Shown here: positions 1-6,648 of the stretch, in pieces
Position numbering within the stretch: the first letter of the stretch is position 1
Layout: every line of letters begins with the position of its first letter
From: a virus
Length of the DNA: 25,568 nt
Direction: 5' to 3' (one strand)
Virus record (IMG/VR): IMGVR_UViG_3300042261_001008
Span: 1 to 25,568 of that record
The notes under the pieces: generated by a model
What the model was told of the DNA's origin: nothing
The model's database searches: none
The model's input: only the letters and a program-made list of their open reading frames with translations
Position numbers and translations under genes: made by a program

Positions 1-1157
1 GCGTGAACGGCCGATGGGATGCTCCAGACCTTGCGCGCGGTCGTCTTGTACGACAGCCAGATGGCCGGGGCGGTGGAGGCGGTGCCGGCCGCCCATGAGA
101 GCGTCGGCGGTGCGCCGGCGGCGGCGGTCTGGTTGACCCACAACATGCCGGTAGGCCCGCCGGTCTTGTAGCGCATGATCCACGGCCGGAGGTCGGCCGA
201 GTTGGCGATGCGTCGCCCACAGATGACGACGTGATAGGCTTTGCCAGCCTCGAACGTCCAAGTCAGGTTAGGATTGGTGGCCAGGTCGGTGTATTCCCGC
301 GCGGCGTCTATGGCGATGGAATGCGCTGAGTTGGCGACCGGCGAGAAGGTGTCGCCATCCTTCGTGTACAGCGCCAGGTACGCCTCCGAGCAGTTGTTCG
401 TCCGGGCGTACATAGACGCCTTGGCGTAGTCCACCGTCCACGTGCTGCCTGCCGTTGGGTAGATCGGCACGGATATTACGATCCACGTCTCCGATGCGCC
501 CGTGGCGCCTGGCGTGTTGTATTGCCACGTGCCAGTGGGATACAGGCTGCCCAGCGCGAACCGCGCCTGGCGGCTCGGCTCGATGACCGGCGGCAGGCGC
601 AGCAGCGCAGAACCGTGCGGCAGGTTGGTCGGGCAATCGACGAAGCAGATGCCCAGCCCGCGGGCCTGCTGCGTGGTGGCGCGAACCTGGTACGTGCTGG
701 ATGCCCCGTCGATCTCCACCGTTCCGGGCTGGAGGGCCGCCAGGTCAACGTAGTTGGTATCCAGCGTCAGGTGAGCCGCCAGCGTGTAGCGCCCCGGCGT
801 CAGCACCAGCGTGCGCCTGTTGGTGGCGGACAACGCGCCGAACTCCGCATCGCGCGAGGCCGACTTGAGCCAGGCATAAGCGGTGGCTATCGAGTCGCCG
901 GGTGAGATGACCGCGGCGTTAGTGAGGCCGAGCTTCGCGGCGGTCACAGCGCGCTCGGCGAGGTCTATGGTGGCAACGGAGCCAGGCACATTCACGCCGC
1001 CGGCGGCATCGACGGCCGGCTTGAGACCAGACGGGAACTGGGCCTTCAACGCTTCGGCGGCGGCGGCGCCGCGGCCCTCGTAGGAAAGCCCGTTGGCGGG
1101 ATCGACGCCGGCCAGTGCCTCCAGGGCCTCAGCCGTTCGCTGGTTGGAACTGCTCAT
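1..1157 (-). CDS. Partial phage tail-fibre/appendage-like protein (N-terminal 385 residues)
   Basis: Reading the minus strand from ATG at 1157 gives an open frame of 385 codons with no stop before the window edge, so the C-terminus is missing. The start follows GGGAGAA by four bases and forms an ATGA overlap with the stop of the gene before it. Residues 1-75 are Ala-rich and probably helical. Residues about 95-190 alternate hydrophobic and polar positions (TLVLTPGRYTLAAHLTL, then YVDLAALQPGTVEIDG), the rhythm of right-handed beta-helix, pectate-lyase-like tailspike domains. From about 215 onward a second beta-rich region with many Trp, Gly and Thr residues (TGTWQYNTPGATGASETW) looks like a jelly-roll or carbohydrate-binding module. 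Its place at the downstream end of the structural genes fits a receptor-binding appendage. The family was not identified, so the role is inferred from fold pattern and position. Confidence 0.72.
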   Translation of the reverse strand, partial: MSSSNQRTAEALEALAGVDPANGLSYEGRGAAAAEALKAQFPSGLKPAVDAAGGVNVPGSVATIDLAERAVTAAKLGLTNAAVISPGDSIATAYAWLKSASRDAEFGALSATNRRTLVLTPGRYTLAAHLTLDTNYVDLAALQPGTVEIDGASSTYQVRATTQQARGLGICFVDCPTNLPHGSALLRLPPVIEPSRQARFALGSLYPTGTWQYNTPGATGASETWIVISVPIYPTAGSTWTVDYAKASMYARTNNCSEAYLALYTKDGDTFSPVANSAHSIAIDAAREYTDLATNPNLTWTFEAGKAYHVVICGRRIANSADLRPWIMRYKTGGPTGMLWVNQTAAAGAPPTLSWAAGTASTAPAIWLSYKTTARKVWSIPSAVH

Positions 1158-1378
1158 TTGTTTCTCCCGATGGCCTTAAGGGCCATGCCGAGCTGCGCAA
1201 AGATCACCCGGTCGCTTCCACCAAGGGCTGCCTGCTCGCGGGCACGGGCCAGGGGCCCGGCCGCCTTTCGCTCGCCTGCCATGCGGGCGAGCATCGCGGC
1301 GGGCCCTTCATCCCCGGCATCGCTCAGCGAGCTGTGCCAGATGCGAAAGACATCCTCGAATGACCGCTTTGGGTTCAC
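1154..1378 (-). CDS. Small hypothetical protein (74 aa) between membrane protein and fibre gene
   Basis: The start is GTG at 1378, inside the last codons of the preceding membrane-protein gene (GTGA overlap), and the stop overlaps the fibre ATG (ATGA). Both overlaps support translation by coupling; no strong ribosome-binding site is visible. The product is charged and mostly helical (SFEDVFRIWHSSL, then an Ala/Arg-rich stretch MLARMAGERKAAG) and ends in KAIGRNK. There is no signal peptide, membrane segment or cysteine motif. I do not recognise the family. Its place between membrane proteins and a fibre gene could suit a minor structural or assembly protein, but that is a guess. Confidence 0.62.
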   Translation of the reverse strand: MNPKRSFEDVFRIWHSSLSDAGDEGPAAMLARMAGERKAAGPLARAREQAALGGSDRVIFAQLGMALKAIGRNK

Positions 1379-2328
1379 GTTTTGGTTTTGACCTTCGAGC
1401 CGATGGCGGCCTTGACCTTTGTCAGCAGAACCTTGTACCAGGGCTCGCTGCCGCCGGCGGCGGCTATGGATTGCTTGACGGCTGCGGCGGCATCCGGTGA
1501 GGCGTTCTCCACGCCGGCGGCCGCGATGGCCAGGGCGTCGGCCTTGCGCTTGGCGATCCACTGGCTATAGAGCAGCCAGCCCGCCACCCCGACCGCCACG
1601 CCCAGGGCCACAAGCCACACCCAGGGGTATTGCTCGATGGTTACGCCGACGGCTATCAGCACGCCGCCGCCGGCCGCCAGGGCCAGGCCAAGCTTGACCT
1701 GCTTGAGCCAGATGGCCACCACGACGCCCGCGACGATCAAAAGCCCGCCGACGATGTACAGCCCCAGCGACGATCCCGCCATCGGCACGCCCCAGGAGGC
1801 CGACAGGCCGCTGAGGCCCCCGCCGGTAGCCTTGGGTTCATCGCCCAGCGAGGCGCTTGGCGGCTTGAGCTTGCCGATATCGACATCGCCCTTGCCGCCT
1901 ATTTTCAGGCCCGGCGAGCTGGCATGGCTCAATTTATCGGTGATCACCACGTAGCGACTGTCGGCCCCGCCGAATGTGAGGTCCAGGGCCACCGGCCCGG
2001 CCATCTGCAGCCGGCCTCCGGGAAAGTCCAGCACGGTTGGGGCCGGCTGAGTTGCCGGCGGCGTAAAGGCCGCAGCGGCCGCAACGGCCGAAGAGCTGCC
2101 CGCGCCGCCAGATGCCACCGCCACGGCGGCCGGCTGGCATGGGGCGGTCGGGCGGACGATCAGCCTGGTGGGCTGGGAGCTCTGGCTGGTTGGGGCCGTC
2201 TGCTCGCGGCTGGAGGTGACCGCCTGCGCGGGCGAAACCTCCGTCGCTGTGCCCAACAGCCCGTTGCAGCCCGCCATCGCCAACAGCATCATCGCCGCCG
2301 CTATCAGCATCATCGTCAACGCTCGCAT
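1375..2328 (-). CDS. Predicted lipoprotein with three transmembrane helices (317 aa)
   Basis: ATG at 2328 is preceded by CAGGAGCAAGCG, a good ribosome-binding site. The N-terminus is a signal sequence, MRALTMMLIAAAMMLLAMAGC, ending in a lipobox-like MAGC with Cys21 as probable lipidation site. A Ser/Thr/Ala/Pro-rich linker follows to about residue 95, then a small soluble segment (DFPGGRLQMAGPVALDLTFG). Three hydrophobic helices lie near residues 183-209, 211-228 and 233-254, and the tail is Ala/Lys-rich. It follows a coiled-coil plus TM protein and may belong to a lysis or envelope-modifying cassette, but no peptidoglycan hydrolase is visible, so that is only contextual. Its ribosome-binding site and first codons are duplicated 89 bp upstream. 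The membrane prediction is firm and the role unknown. Confidence 0.75.
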   Translation of the reverse strand: MRALTMMLIAAAMMLLAMAGCNGLLGTATEVSPAQAVTSSREQTAPTSQSSQPTRLIVRPTAPCQPAAVAVASGGAGSSSAVAAAAAFTPPATQPAPTVLDFPGGRLQMAGPVALDLTFGGADSRYVVITDKLSHASSPGLKIGGKGDVDIGKLKPPSASLGDEPKATGGGLSGLSASWGVPMAGSSLGLYIVGGLLIVAGVVVAIWLKQVKLGLALAAGGGVLIAVGVTIEQYPWVWLVALGVAVGVAGWLLYSQWIAKRKADALAIAAAGVENASPDAAAAVKQSIAAAGGSEPWYKVLLTKVKAAIGSKVKTKT

Positions 2329-2487
2329 CGCTTGCTCCTGTTGCCTGTTGCCTCTGGGCTTTCAGCTTTCAGCTTTCAGTTTTCAGCTTTCCGTTCCGCC
2401 ATCGTCATCGCTCGCATCGCTTGCTCCTGTTGCCTGTTGCCTCTGGGCTTTCAGCTTTCAGCTTTCAGTTTTCAGCTTTCCGTTCCG
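2311..2487 (-). repeat. 88-bp tandem duplication carrying a gene start and heptamer arrays
   Basis: Bases 2311-2398 and 2400-2487 are direct copies with an 89-bp period and one visible mismatch (GTCAACG versus GTCATCG). Each copy holds the ribosome-binding site, ATG and first codons of the lipoprotein gene, a TTGCCTG heptamer run and a CTTTCAG heptamer run. The upstream copy therefore has a duplicate start at 2417 that reads 13 codons and stops in the repeat. Confidence 0.95.
2376..2417 (-). other. 13-codon upstream mini-ORF created by the duplicated gene start
   Basis: The duplicated start gives ATG CGA GCG ATG ACG ATG and then enters the adjacent heptamer array, where AAC TGA ends it (peptide MRAMTMAERKAEN). 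It has the same AGGAGCAAGCG ribosome-binding site as the real lipoprotein gene. It is probably a by-product of the duplication, but ribosomes could use it and so affect the next gene. Confidence 0.5.
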
Positions 2488-2511
2488 TCCTCTGTGGCTC
2501 CGGCGGCTTCG

Positions 2512-2766
2512 CTAGCCCTTGACGAACCAGCCGATGACGCCGCCGGCGACGAACTTGATAGCGCTGACGAGCCAGCGGCCCGCCTTGGCGGTCCCCTGGG
2601 CCTGCACCATCAGCGTGTGCATCTCATCGACCTTGACCTTGGTGGCAACCATCGTGTCGGAGAGCTGCTGCTGCTGCGTTTCCAGGCGGGCCATCCGCTC
2701 GGCGCCGGCGGCGAATGCGTCGGCGCAGCTCCGCGGAATGCTTGTCTCGCTGCAATCCGGCGTCAT
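2512..2766 (-). CDS. Small coiled-coil protein with C-terminal TM helix (84 aa), XhlA-like in outline
   Basis: I chose ATG at 2766 because AGGAGCGG lies six to eight bases before it; a 97-aa version from 2805 lacks such a site. Residues about 20-60 form an amphipathic coiled coil (RMARLETQQQQLSDTMVATK), followed by a single C-terminal TM segment (LVSAIKFVAGGVIGWFVKG). This layout, a short N-in coiled coil anchored by a C-terminal helix, resembles hemolysin XhlA or holin-associated proteins of phage lysis modules. Lying directly downstream of the capsid gene and before a lipoprotein, it may be part of a lysis or membrane cassette. The topology is clear; the homology is inferred from shape only. 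Confidence 0.68.
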   Translation of the reverse strand: MTPDCSETSIPRSCADAFAAGAERMARLETQQQQLSDTMVATKVKVDEMHTLMVQAQGTAKAGRWLVSAIKFVAGGVIGWFVKG

Positions 2767-2811
2767 CGATCCGCTCCTGGCGTGGTTGGTCTGCCCGGCG
2801 AACAACCCCGC

Positions 2812-2866
2812 GCCCCGGGCAAGGCGTTCTGTGATCCAGCCGTTGTCGGCCGGCCTGGCCCGGGGC
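2812..2866. other. GC-rich inverted repeat after the capsid gene
   Basis: GCCCCGGGC at 2812-2820 pairs perfectly with GCCCGGGGC at 2858-2866 across a loop of 37 bases, in the gap after the capsid stop codon. It could be an RNA structure limiting transcription or protecting the capsid message. There is no U-run in the minus-strand direction and the loop is long, so a classical intrinsic terminator is not supported. Confidence 0.3.
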
Positions 2867-2885
2867 GGGGGCGTCGAAACGTCGG

Positions 2886-3851
2886 CTAGGTGGTCAGCAC
2901 GTAGCCGGCCAGGTTGACGGCGCCGATGAGCACCTCGTCGGTGTCATCGCGCATGCGGATGATGTCGCTGGACTTACTATCCTGGCGGTAGCTCTCGACC
3001 ATCGGCAGCTCCGGCGCGTGGCGGGTCCACAGCATGGTGCGGGCGAGCTGGGGCATTTCCAGCGGCGTGTTTTCGCCGTCGGCCAGCAGGGCCAGCATCA
3101 CGCGGCCGGCTGTCCATATCTGCGTCATGCTCTCGGCGACGCCCATCTCGGTGGCGTCGTAGGAGCCGCCGGCGGTGAGCACCTGGCGGATCTGGAGCAT
3201 GGCGGCGATCTGCGTGTCGGTGAGCTGGGCCGGCTGCACGCCGGGGTAGGTGTACTTGACCTTATCCTGCACCTGGCTGGTGGCCAGCATCTCCCGCTTG
3301 TCGGCGCGGGGAATGATCAGGCTGAACATCGAGCGGGGCAGCCCGGTGAGGTCTTCCAGGGCCTCGCAGCCGGTCAGCAGGTCGTCGATGGGCACGGCGG
3401 TAGCCGACGTGCTCCAGACCACGCTGGGGGCGTTCTGGGTGAAGCTGGCGTTGTTGAGCGTCAGGGCGGCGACGCGGATCTCATGGGCCATCAGCACCTG
3501 GTGGCGGAGAATGCGCGTGGCGGCCGACTCGGCGTCGATGAACTCGGCGTAGCGGGCCCGCATGCGGTCGTCGATGGGGTACTCCAGCCCGTGCTCCTCG
3601 CAGGTGAAGGTGCCCATGCCGAACTCGCCCGTGACGCGGTTGTAGTCGCCGCCCTCAGCGCGGGCCAGGCGGGCGGGCTTCTTGAAGCTGCTGCGGCGGA
3701 TCACGGGGAAATTGCCCGTGTCGCGGTCCGTGCGGAAGATGGGGGCCACGCGCCGGCCGATGAACATCTGCTGAGCGGCGCCGCTGTCGAACTCCTGGGC
3801 GACGGCCGACAGGTCGCGCCGCAGGGAAACGCTGCTGTTTTCGGGTCTCAT
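2886..3851 (-). CDS. Major capsid protein (321 aa)
   Basis: It forms the phage head shell. The length, and its position right after the decoration protein and protease/scaffold genes, fit major capsid proteins of lambda-type phages. The N-terminal part (LSAVAQEFDSGAAQQMFIGR, then a Phe/Pro/Arg-rich stretch with GNFPVIRRSSFKK) looks like the N-arm and E-loop of HK97-fold capsid proteins. The middle segment (EYPIDDRMRARY) and the helical stretch with RILRHQVLMAHEIRVAAL resemble spine and P-domain patterns, and the C-terminus ends in a hydrophobic strand (NLAGYVLTT). ATG at 3851 is preceded by GAAAGGAATCGCG and overlaps the stop of a small leader frame (ATGA). The family call rests on context and overall pattern. 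Confidence 0.8.
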   Translation of the reverse strand: MRPENSSVSLRRDLSAVAQEFDSGAAQQMFIGRRVAPIFRTDRDTGNFPVIRRSSFKKPARLARAEGGDYNRVTGEFGMGTFTCEEHGLEYPIDDRMRARYAEFIDAESAATRILRHQVLMAHEIRVAALTLNNASFTQNAPSVVWSTSATAVPIDDLLTGCEALEDLTGLPRSMFSLIIPRADKREMLATSQVQDKVKYTYPGVQPAQLTDTQIAAMLQIRQVLTAGGSYDATEMGVAESMTQIWTAGRVMLALLADGENTPLEMPQLARTMLWTRHAPELPMVESYRQDSKSSDIIRMRDDTDEVLIGAVNLAGYVLTT

Positions 3852-3976
3852 CGCGATTCCTTTCGCTTCTGGTGGTTGTGGTGGATGGCGGGTTCAAAGG
3901 CGGCAGGGCGGACGGCGCCGCGAGGCCTCCGTGCCTCGCGGTTCACTTCGCCGCCCGCCTGTGCCGCCTTAGTCAT
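3848..3976 (-). CDS. Possible 42-aa leader peptide translationally coupled to the capsid gene
   Basis: ATG at 3976 is preceded by GAGGAAGCAAGAGCC and runs 42 codons to a TGA that overlaps the capsid ATG (ATGA), the same coupling seen at many junctions here. The product is basic and low in complexity (MTKAAQAGGEVNREARR at the start, HQKRKESR at the end) and matches no family I know. It contains a 9-bp perfect hairpin within its coding sequence. It could be a real small protein, a translation-coupling leader that boosts capsid synthesis, or chance. Confidence 0.4.
   Translation of the reverse strand: MTKAAQAGGEVNREARRPRGAVRPAAFEPAIHHNHQKRKESR
3918..3941. other. Perfect 9-bp stem hairpin upstream of the capsid gene
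   Basis: CCGCGAGGC (3918-3926) and GCCTCGCGG (3933-3941) are exact reverse complements around a 6-base loop. It lies between the decoration and capsid genes, about 70 bases before the capsid start and inside the possible leader frame. No T-run follows, so an RNA-stability or attenuation element is likelier than an intrinsic terminator. Confidence 0.55.
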
Positions 3977-3999
3977 TGGCTCTTGCTTCCTCGCGGCCC

Positions 4000-5052
4000 C
4001 TAGCGGGCCTGCACGACCAGCACGTAGTCCACGAACGCCGTCACGACCTGGGCCGCCGTGGTCAGCAGCGCGATCGTCGGGGTGAGCACCTCGTCGTCGG
4101 GGATGACGATGGTGGTGGCGTTGTCGGTCTTGGTGACCTTCAGCACGTCGTTGACGTAGAACTTCACCGTGTCCACGCCATCCCAGTAGAAGGCCAGCTT
4201 GACCTTGGTGGCGGCGAAGTTGGCCACCGCCGCGCAGTCGGCCACATCGACCGTGGTGTCGGTCTTGCTCTCGGTGGAATCCTGGCAGACCAGGGCGTCG
4301 ACGTTGCCGTCGTGATCCACCTGGAAGCCGATGCGGTCGGTGGTGGTCAGCGGGCTGGTGTCGGTGATGCCCAGGCCGATGAAGAAGTCGGCCTTGTCCA
4401 CGTCGTTGATGGCCACCGACGCCTCGAAGTACAGCGGCTTGCCGATGGCAGTCTTGAAGCTCTCGCCGTTTAGCTGCGCGTAGTTCGCGTCGTTGGCCTT
4501 GTTGTTGGTGGTGTCGGCGAGGATGCCGCCGGCGCCGTCGTCGGAGACGTTGAAGACCTGCGCGGCGTCGGAGTCGCCGTCGACCACCGTCAGCAGCCAC
4601 GCGGCGCGGTCGGCCGTGGTGGAGGCCCGCCCGCCGTCGTAGACGTAGGCGGTGATGAAGTCATCCATCCACTCGACCTTGCCGGTGGAGGTCAGAAGCA
4701 GGTCGCCCGAGAAGATGTTGGCGACCACGCTGATCCGCCCGCCGTCGGCGGTGGAGGCGGTGATGGCCGTGCCAATCCGCCGGCCGCCGGCTGCGGCATC
4801 CGACACCTTGCCGTCGTTGGCGGGGTAGACGGCCGCCCCGGCGGCGATGACCTTGGAGGCGGTCATGCGGACGATGCTGCCCAGCGGGCGGATGGCCACC
4901 TGCGAGCCGCTGGCGGCCGCAAAGACGGTGGCGCCCGCGGGCTCCTCGCCGGCGTCGCAATAGACCGCCGTGCTGCCCGACAGCTTGACCAGCCGGTCGG
5001 CCTCCAGGGCCTCGCCGGCGGTCAGTGTGAAGTTGCCGAAGTTCTCGATCAT
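4000..5052 (-). CDS. Capsid decoration protein: DUF2190-like head plus lectin-like C-terminal domain (350 aa)
   Basis: Residues 1-115 follow the DUF2190 (capsid cement) pattern: AGEALEADRLVKLSGSTAVY, a DAGEEPAGATVFAA stretch, GSIVRMTASKVIAAGAAVY and IGTAITAST. These proteins bind the outside of lambda-like heads and stabilise them. Residues about 130-350 form a second beta-rich domain (PLYFEASVAINDVDKADFF, FIGLGITDTSPL, KLAFYWDGVDTVKFYVND, FVDYVLVVQAR) resembling a concanavalin/LamG-like jelly roll. The usual stand-alone protein is about 110-130 residues, so this looks like a fusion that would display a lectin-like module on the capsid surface. ATG at 5052 has GAAAGGAAAGCC before it and heptamer repeats just upstream. 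The N-terminal assignment is good and the C-terminal fold is inferred. Confidence 0.78.
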   Translation of the reverse strand: MIENFGNFTLTAGEALEADRLVKLSGSTAVYCDAGEEPAGATVFAAASGSQVAIRPLGSIVRMTASKVIAAGAAVYPANDGKVSDAAAGGRRIGTAITASTADGGRISVVANIFSGDLLLTSTGKVEWMDDFITAYVYDGGRASTTADRAAWLLTVVDGDSDAAQVFNVSDDGAGGILADTTNNKANDANYAQLNGESFKTAIGKPLYFEASVAINDVDKADFFIGLGITDTSPLTTTDRIGFQVDHDGNVDALVCQDSTESKTDTTVDVADCAAVANFAATKVKLAFYWDGVDTVKFYVNDVLKVTKTDNATTIVIPDDEVLTPTIALLTTAAQVVTAFVDYVLVVQAR

Positions 5053-5064
5053 GGCTTTCCTTTC

Positions 5065-5128
5065 GAGTTTTCAGTTCGGAGTTCGGAGTTCGGAGTTCTG
5101 GCCTTCAGCTTTCAGTTTTCAGCTTTTG
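5065..5128. repeat. Heptamer arrays between decoration gene and protease gene
   Basis: Plus strand shows GTTCGGA units repeated several times, followed by CTTTCAG/TTTTCAG units. On the gene strand these are GAACTCC and CTGAAAG arrays. The protease/scaffold stop codon (TGA, 5121-5119) lies inside the CTGAAAG part. The GAACTCC part leads directly into the GAAAGGA ribosome-binding site of the decoration gene. Confidence 0.95.
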
Positions 5129-5613
5129 CTGGCCGCTTCCGTCCACGCCTTGTGGGCCTTGGTCATCTCCTTGGCGGCCTGGATGTACGCGGTGGCCTTG
5201 GCCGTGCCGGCCTTGATGAGCGCATCGACGCGGGCCTGGTAGCTGGCGGCCTTGCCGTCGTCGGTGGAGGCCTGCTCGCCGCCGGCGGCGGGCATGGTCT
5301 TGCCGGCGGCGTCGCCGTCGGCGGCCTTGACCTGGGCAACCGGCGCAGCGCCGCCCTTGGCTATGACATCCAGCCTCGCGTTGGCGTCGGCCAGCGCCTT
5401 CTCCAGCTCGCCGATGCGGGCCTGGAGCTTGGGAGTCAGCATCGCCTGGGCCCGGGTCTCGTCGCAGTTGGCATCGGCCAGCGCCTTCTCGATCAGATCG
5501 CCGTGGCCCGCGAGCACCTTGACAACCGCCTGGCAGCGGGCCCGCTCCGCGGCGGCGGCCTCGGTGGCCTTGGCGGCCTCGGCGGACTTTGCCGCCTTGT
5601 CCTTCTCGTCCAT
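5119..5613 (-). CDS. Nested in-frame scaffold protein (164 aa), Nu3-like internal start
   Basis: Codon 346 of the protease frame is an ATG at 5613 preceded by CAGGAGACAGTC, a stronger ribosome-binding site than the protease start has. The 164-residue product, beginning MDEKDKAAKSAEAAKATE, is highly charged, Ala-rich and predicted to be helical, the usual character of internal scaffolds. In lambda, Nu3 is made from an internal in-frame start within gene C, so the arrangement is known biology. Here it is inferred from sequence. Confidence 0.72.
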   Translation of the reverse strand: MDEKDKAAKSAEAAKATEAAAAERARCQAVVKVLAGHGDLIEKALADANCDETRAQAMLTPKLQARIGELEKALADANARLDVIAKGGAAPVAQVKAADGDAAGKTMPAAGGEQASTDDGKAASYQARVDALIKAGTAKATAYIQAAKEMTKAHKAWTEAASKS

Positions 5614-6648
5614 GACTGTCTCCTGAGGCCGGGTGGTGGTTAGGTTGGGATCGCCGCCGGCGTCGGCGCTGCCGGCCTCGGCCGCCGCCGCGGTGGTTTC
5701 TGCTGTCGGGGTTGCATCGGCCTTCGCCCGCGATCCGGCGGGTCTGGGGAATTTCTTCGCGTCGCCCGCGGCCTGGCGAGCCATGTCCATCGCGTCGGCC
5801 AGCGTGCCCAAACTGTCGGCAAGGCCGATCTCGACGGCCTGCAGGCCCGTCCAGGAGCGGCCATCGGCCAGCGCCTCAACCGCCTGGGCATCCATGCCCC
5901 GCCCGCTGGCGACGGCCGCCTTGAAGACGCCATGCAGGGCGTCCATGCGGGCCTGAATGGGCTCAACGTCGGCGGAGCTGATGGGCAGACCCGGCGTGCC
6001 GACGCCCTTGTAGCGGCCTCCACGCACCAGCACGAATCGCAGCCCCCTGGCCTCGGCCTGCTGGGAGTAGTCCGTCAGCAAGGTGTAGACGCCGATGGAG
6101 CCCACAGAAGCCGCCTGCGTGACGACTATCCGCCGGGCCTGGCTGGCAAGCCAGTACGCGGCTGAGTCGGCCTGGTCATCCACGAAGGCGATCACCGGCT
6201 TGTCCGCATCGGCCTGGTGGATGGCGGCCGCCAGCTCCGGCAGCCCGCCTATGGAGCCGCCGGGGCTCTCGATCCGCAGCACGATGCCCCGTGCCCGCGG
6301 CTCGGCCACCGCGCGGGCCAGGTCGTCGGCTATGCGCTGCACGCTGGAGCCCTGGGGCTGCGAAACGCCGTTGACCATGCTGGCGTGCTTGGCGATGATG
6401 CCCGTGATGGGGATGGTCGCCACGTCGCCGGAAAGTTCGTAGCGGTCCTCGCGGTCGGCCTCATCGCCGCGGGCGGCCGCGACAATCTGGCGGACCTCAT
6501 CAGCCGACAGCCGCTCGCCGGAAAGGTGGCGGGCCAGAACATCCGCCATCGAACGCAGCACTGGCTCGTGCAACAGCCAGCATTCCTGCGTCAGGTAGTT
6601 CAAGAGCGACTGGTCGCGTTTGATGGTGGCTTTGTAGTGGGAGTTCAC
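5119..6648 (-). CDS. Prohead protease (S49/SppA-like) with C-terminal scaffold region (509 aa)
   Basis: Like lambda gpC/Nu3, this frame joins a head-maturation protease to a scaffold. Residues about 70-290 are an S49 serine peptidase: IESPGGSIGG (127-135), a nucleophile candidate Ser162 in DSAAYWLAS, the SVGSIGVY stretch (181-188) and a lysine candidate Lys214 in GRYKGVGTP. The Ser-Lys spacing of 52 matches the bacterial SppA dyad. After about residue 300 the chain becomes Ala/Lys/Asp-rich and helical (EKALADANARLDVIAKGG), as expected of a scaffold. The start is GTG at 6648, overlapping the portal stop (GTGA). An internal ATG with AGGAGA at 5613 probably makes the scaffold alone. The last codons and the stop come from a heptamer repeat. 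Confidence 0.88.
   Translation of the reverse strand: MNSHYKATIKRDQSLLNYLTQECWLLHEPVLRSMADVLARHLSGERLSADEVRQIVAAARGDEADREDRYELSGDVATIPITGIIAKHASMVNGVSQPQGSSVQRIADDLARAVAEPRARGIVLRIESPGGSIGGLPELAAAIHQADADKPVIAFVDDQADSAAYWLASQARRIVVTQAASVGSIGVYTLLTDYSQQAEARGLRFVLVRGGRYKGVGTPGLPISSADVEPIQARMDALHGVFKAAVASGRGMDAQAVEALADGRSWTGLQAVEIGLADSLGTLADAMDMARQAAGDAKKFPRPAGSRAKADATPTAETTAAAAEAGSADAGGDPNLTTTRPQETVMDEKDKAAKSAEAAKATEAAAAERARCQAVVKVLAGHGDLIEKALADANCDETRAQAMLTPKLQARIGELEKALADANARLDVIAKGGAAPVAQVKAADGDAAGKTMPAAGGEQASTDDGKAASYQARVDALIKAGTAKATAYIQAAKEMTKAHKAWTEAASKS

Noticed and set aside
1630-2889. Long plus-strand open frame (419 codons) over the lipoprotein and coiled-coil genes
   Set aside because: It mirrors minus-strand genes in high-GC DNA, includes repeat-derived SAFSFQ peptides and shows no domain pattern.
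3018-4085. Plus-strand open frame (355 codons) opposite the capsid gene
   Set aside because: Antisense shadow of the capsid gene; Gly/Ala/His/Val-rich with no recognisable domain.
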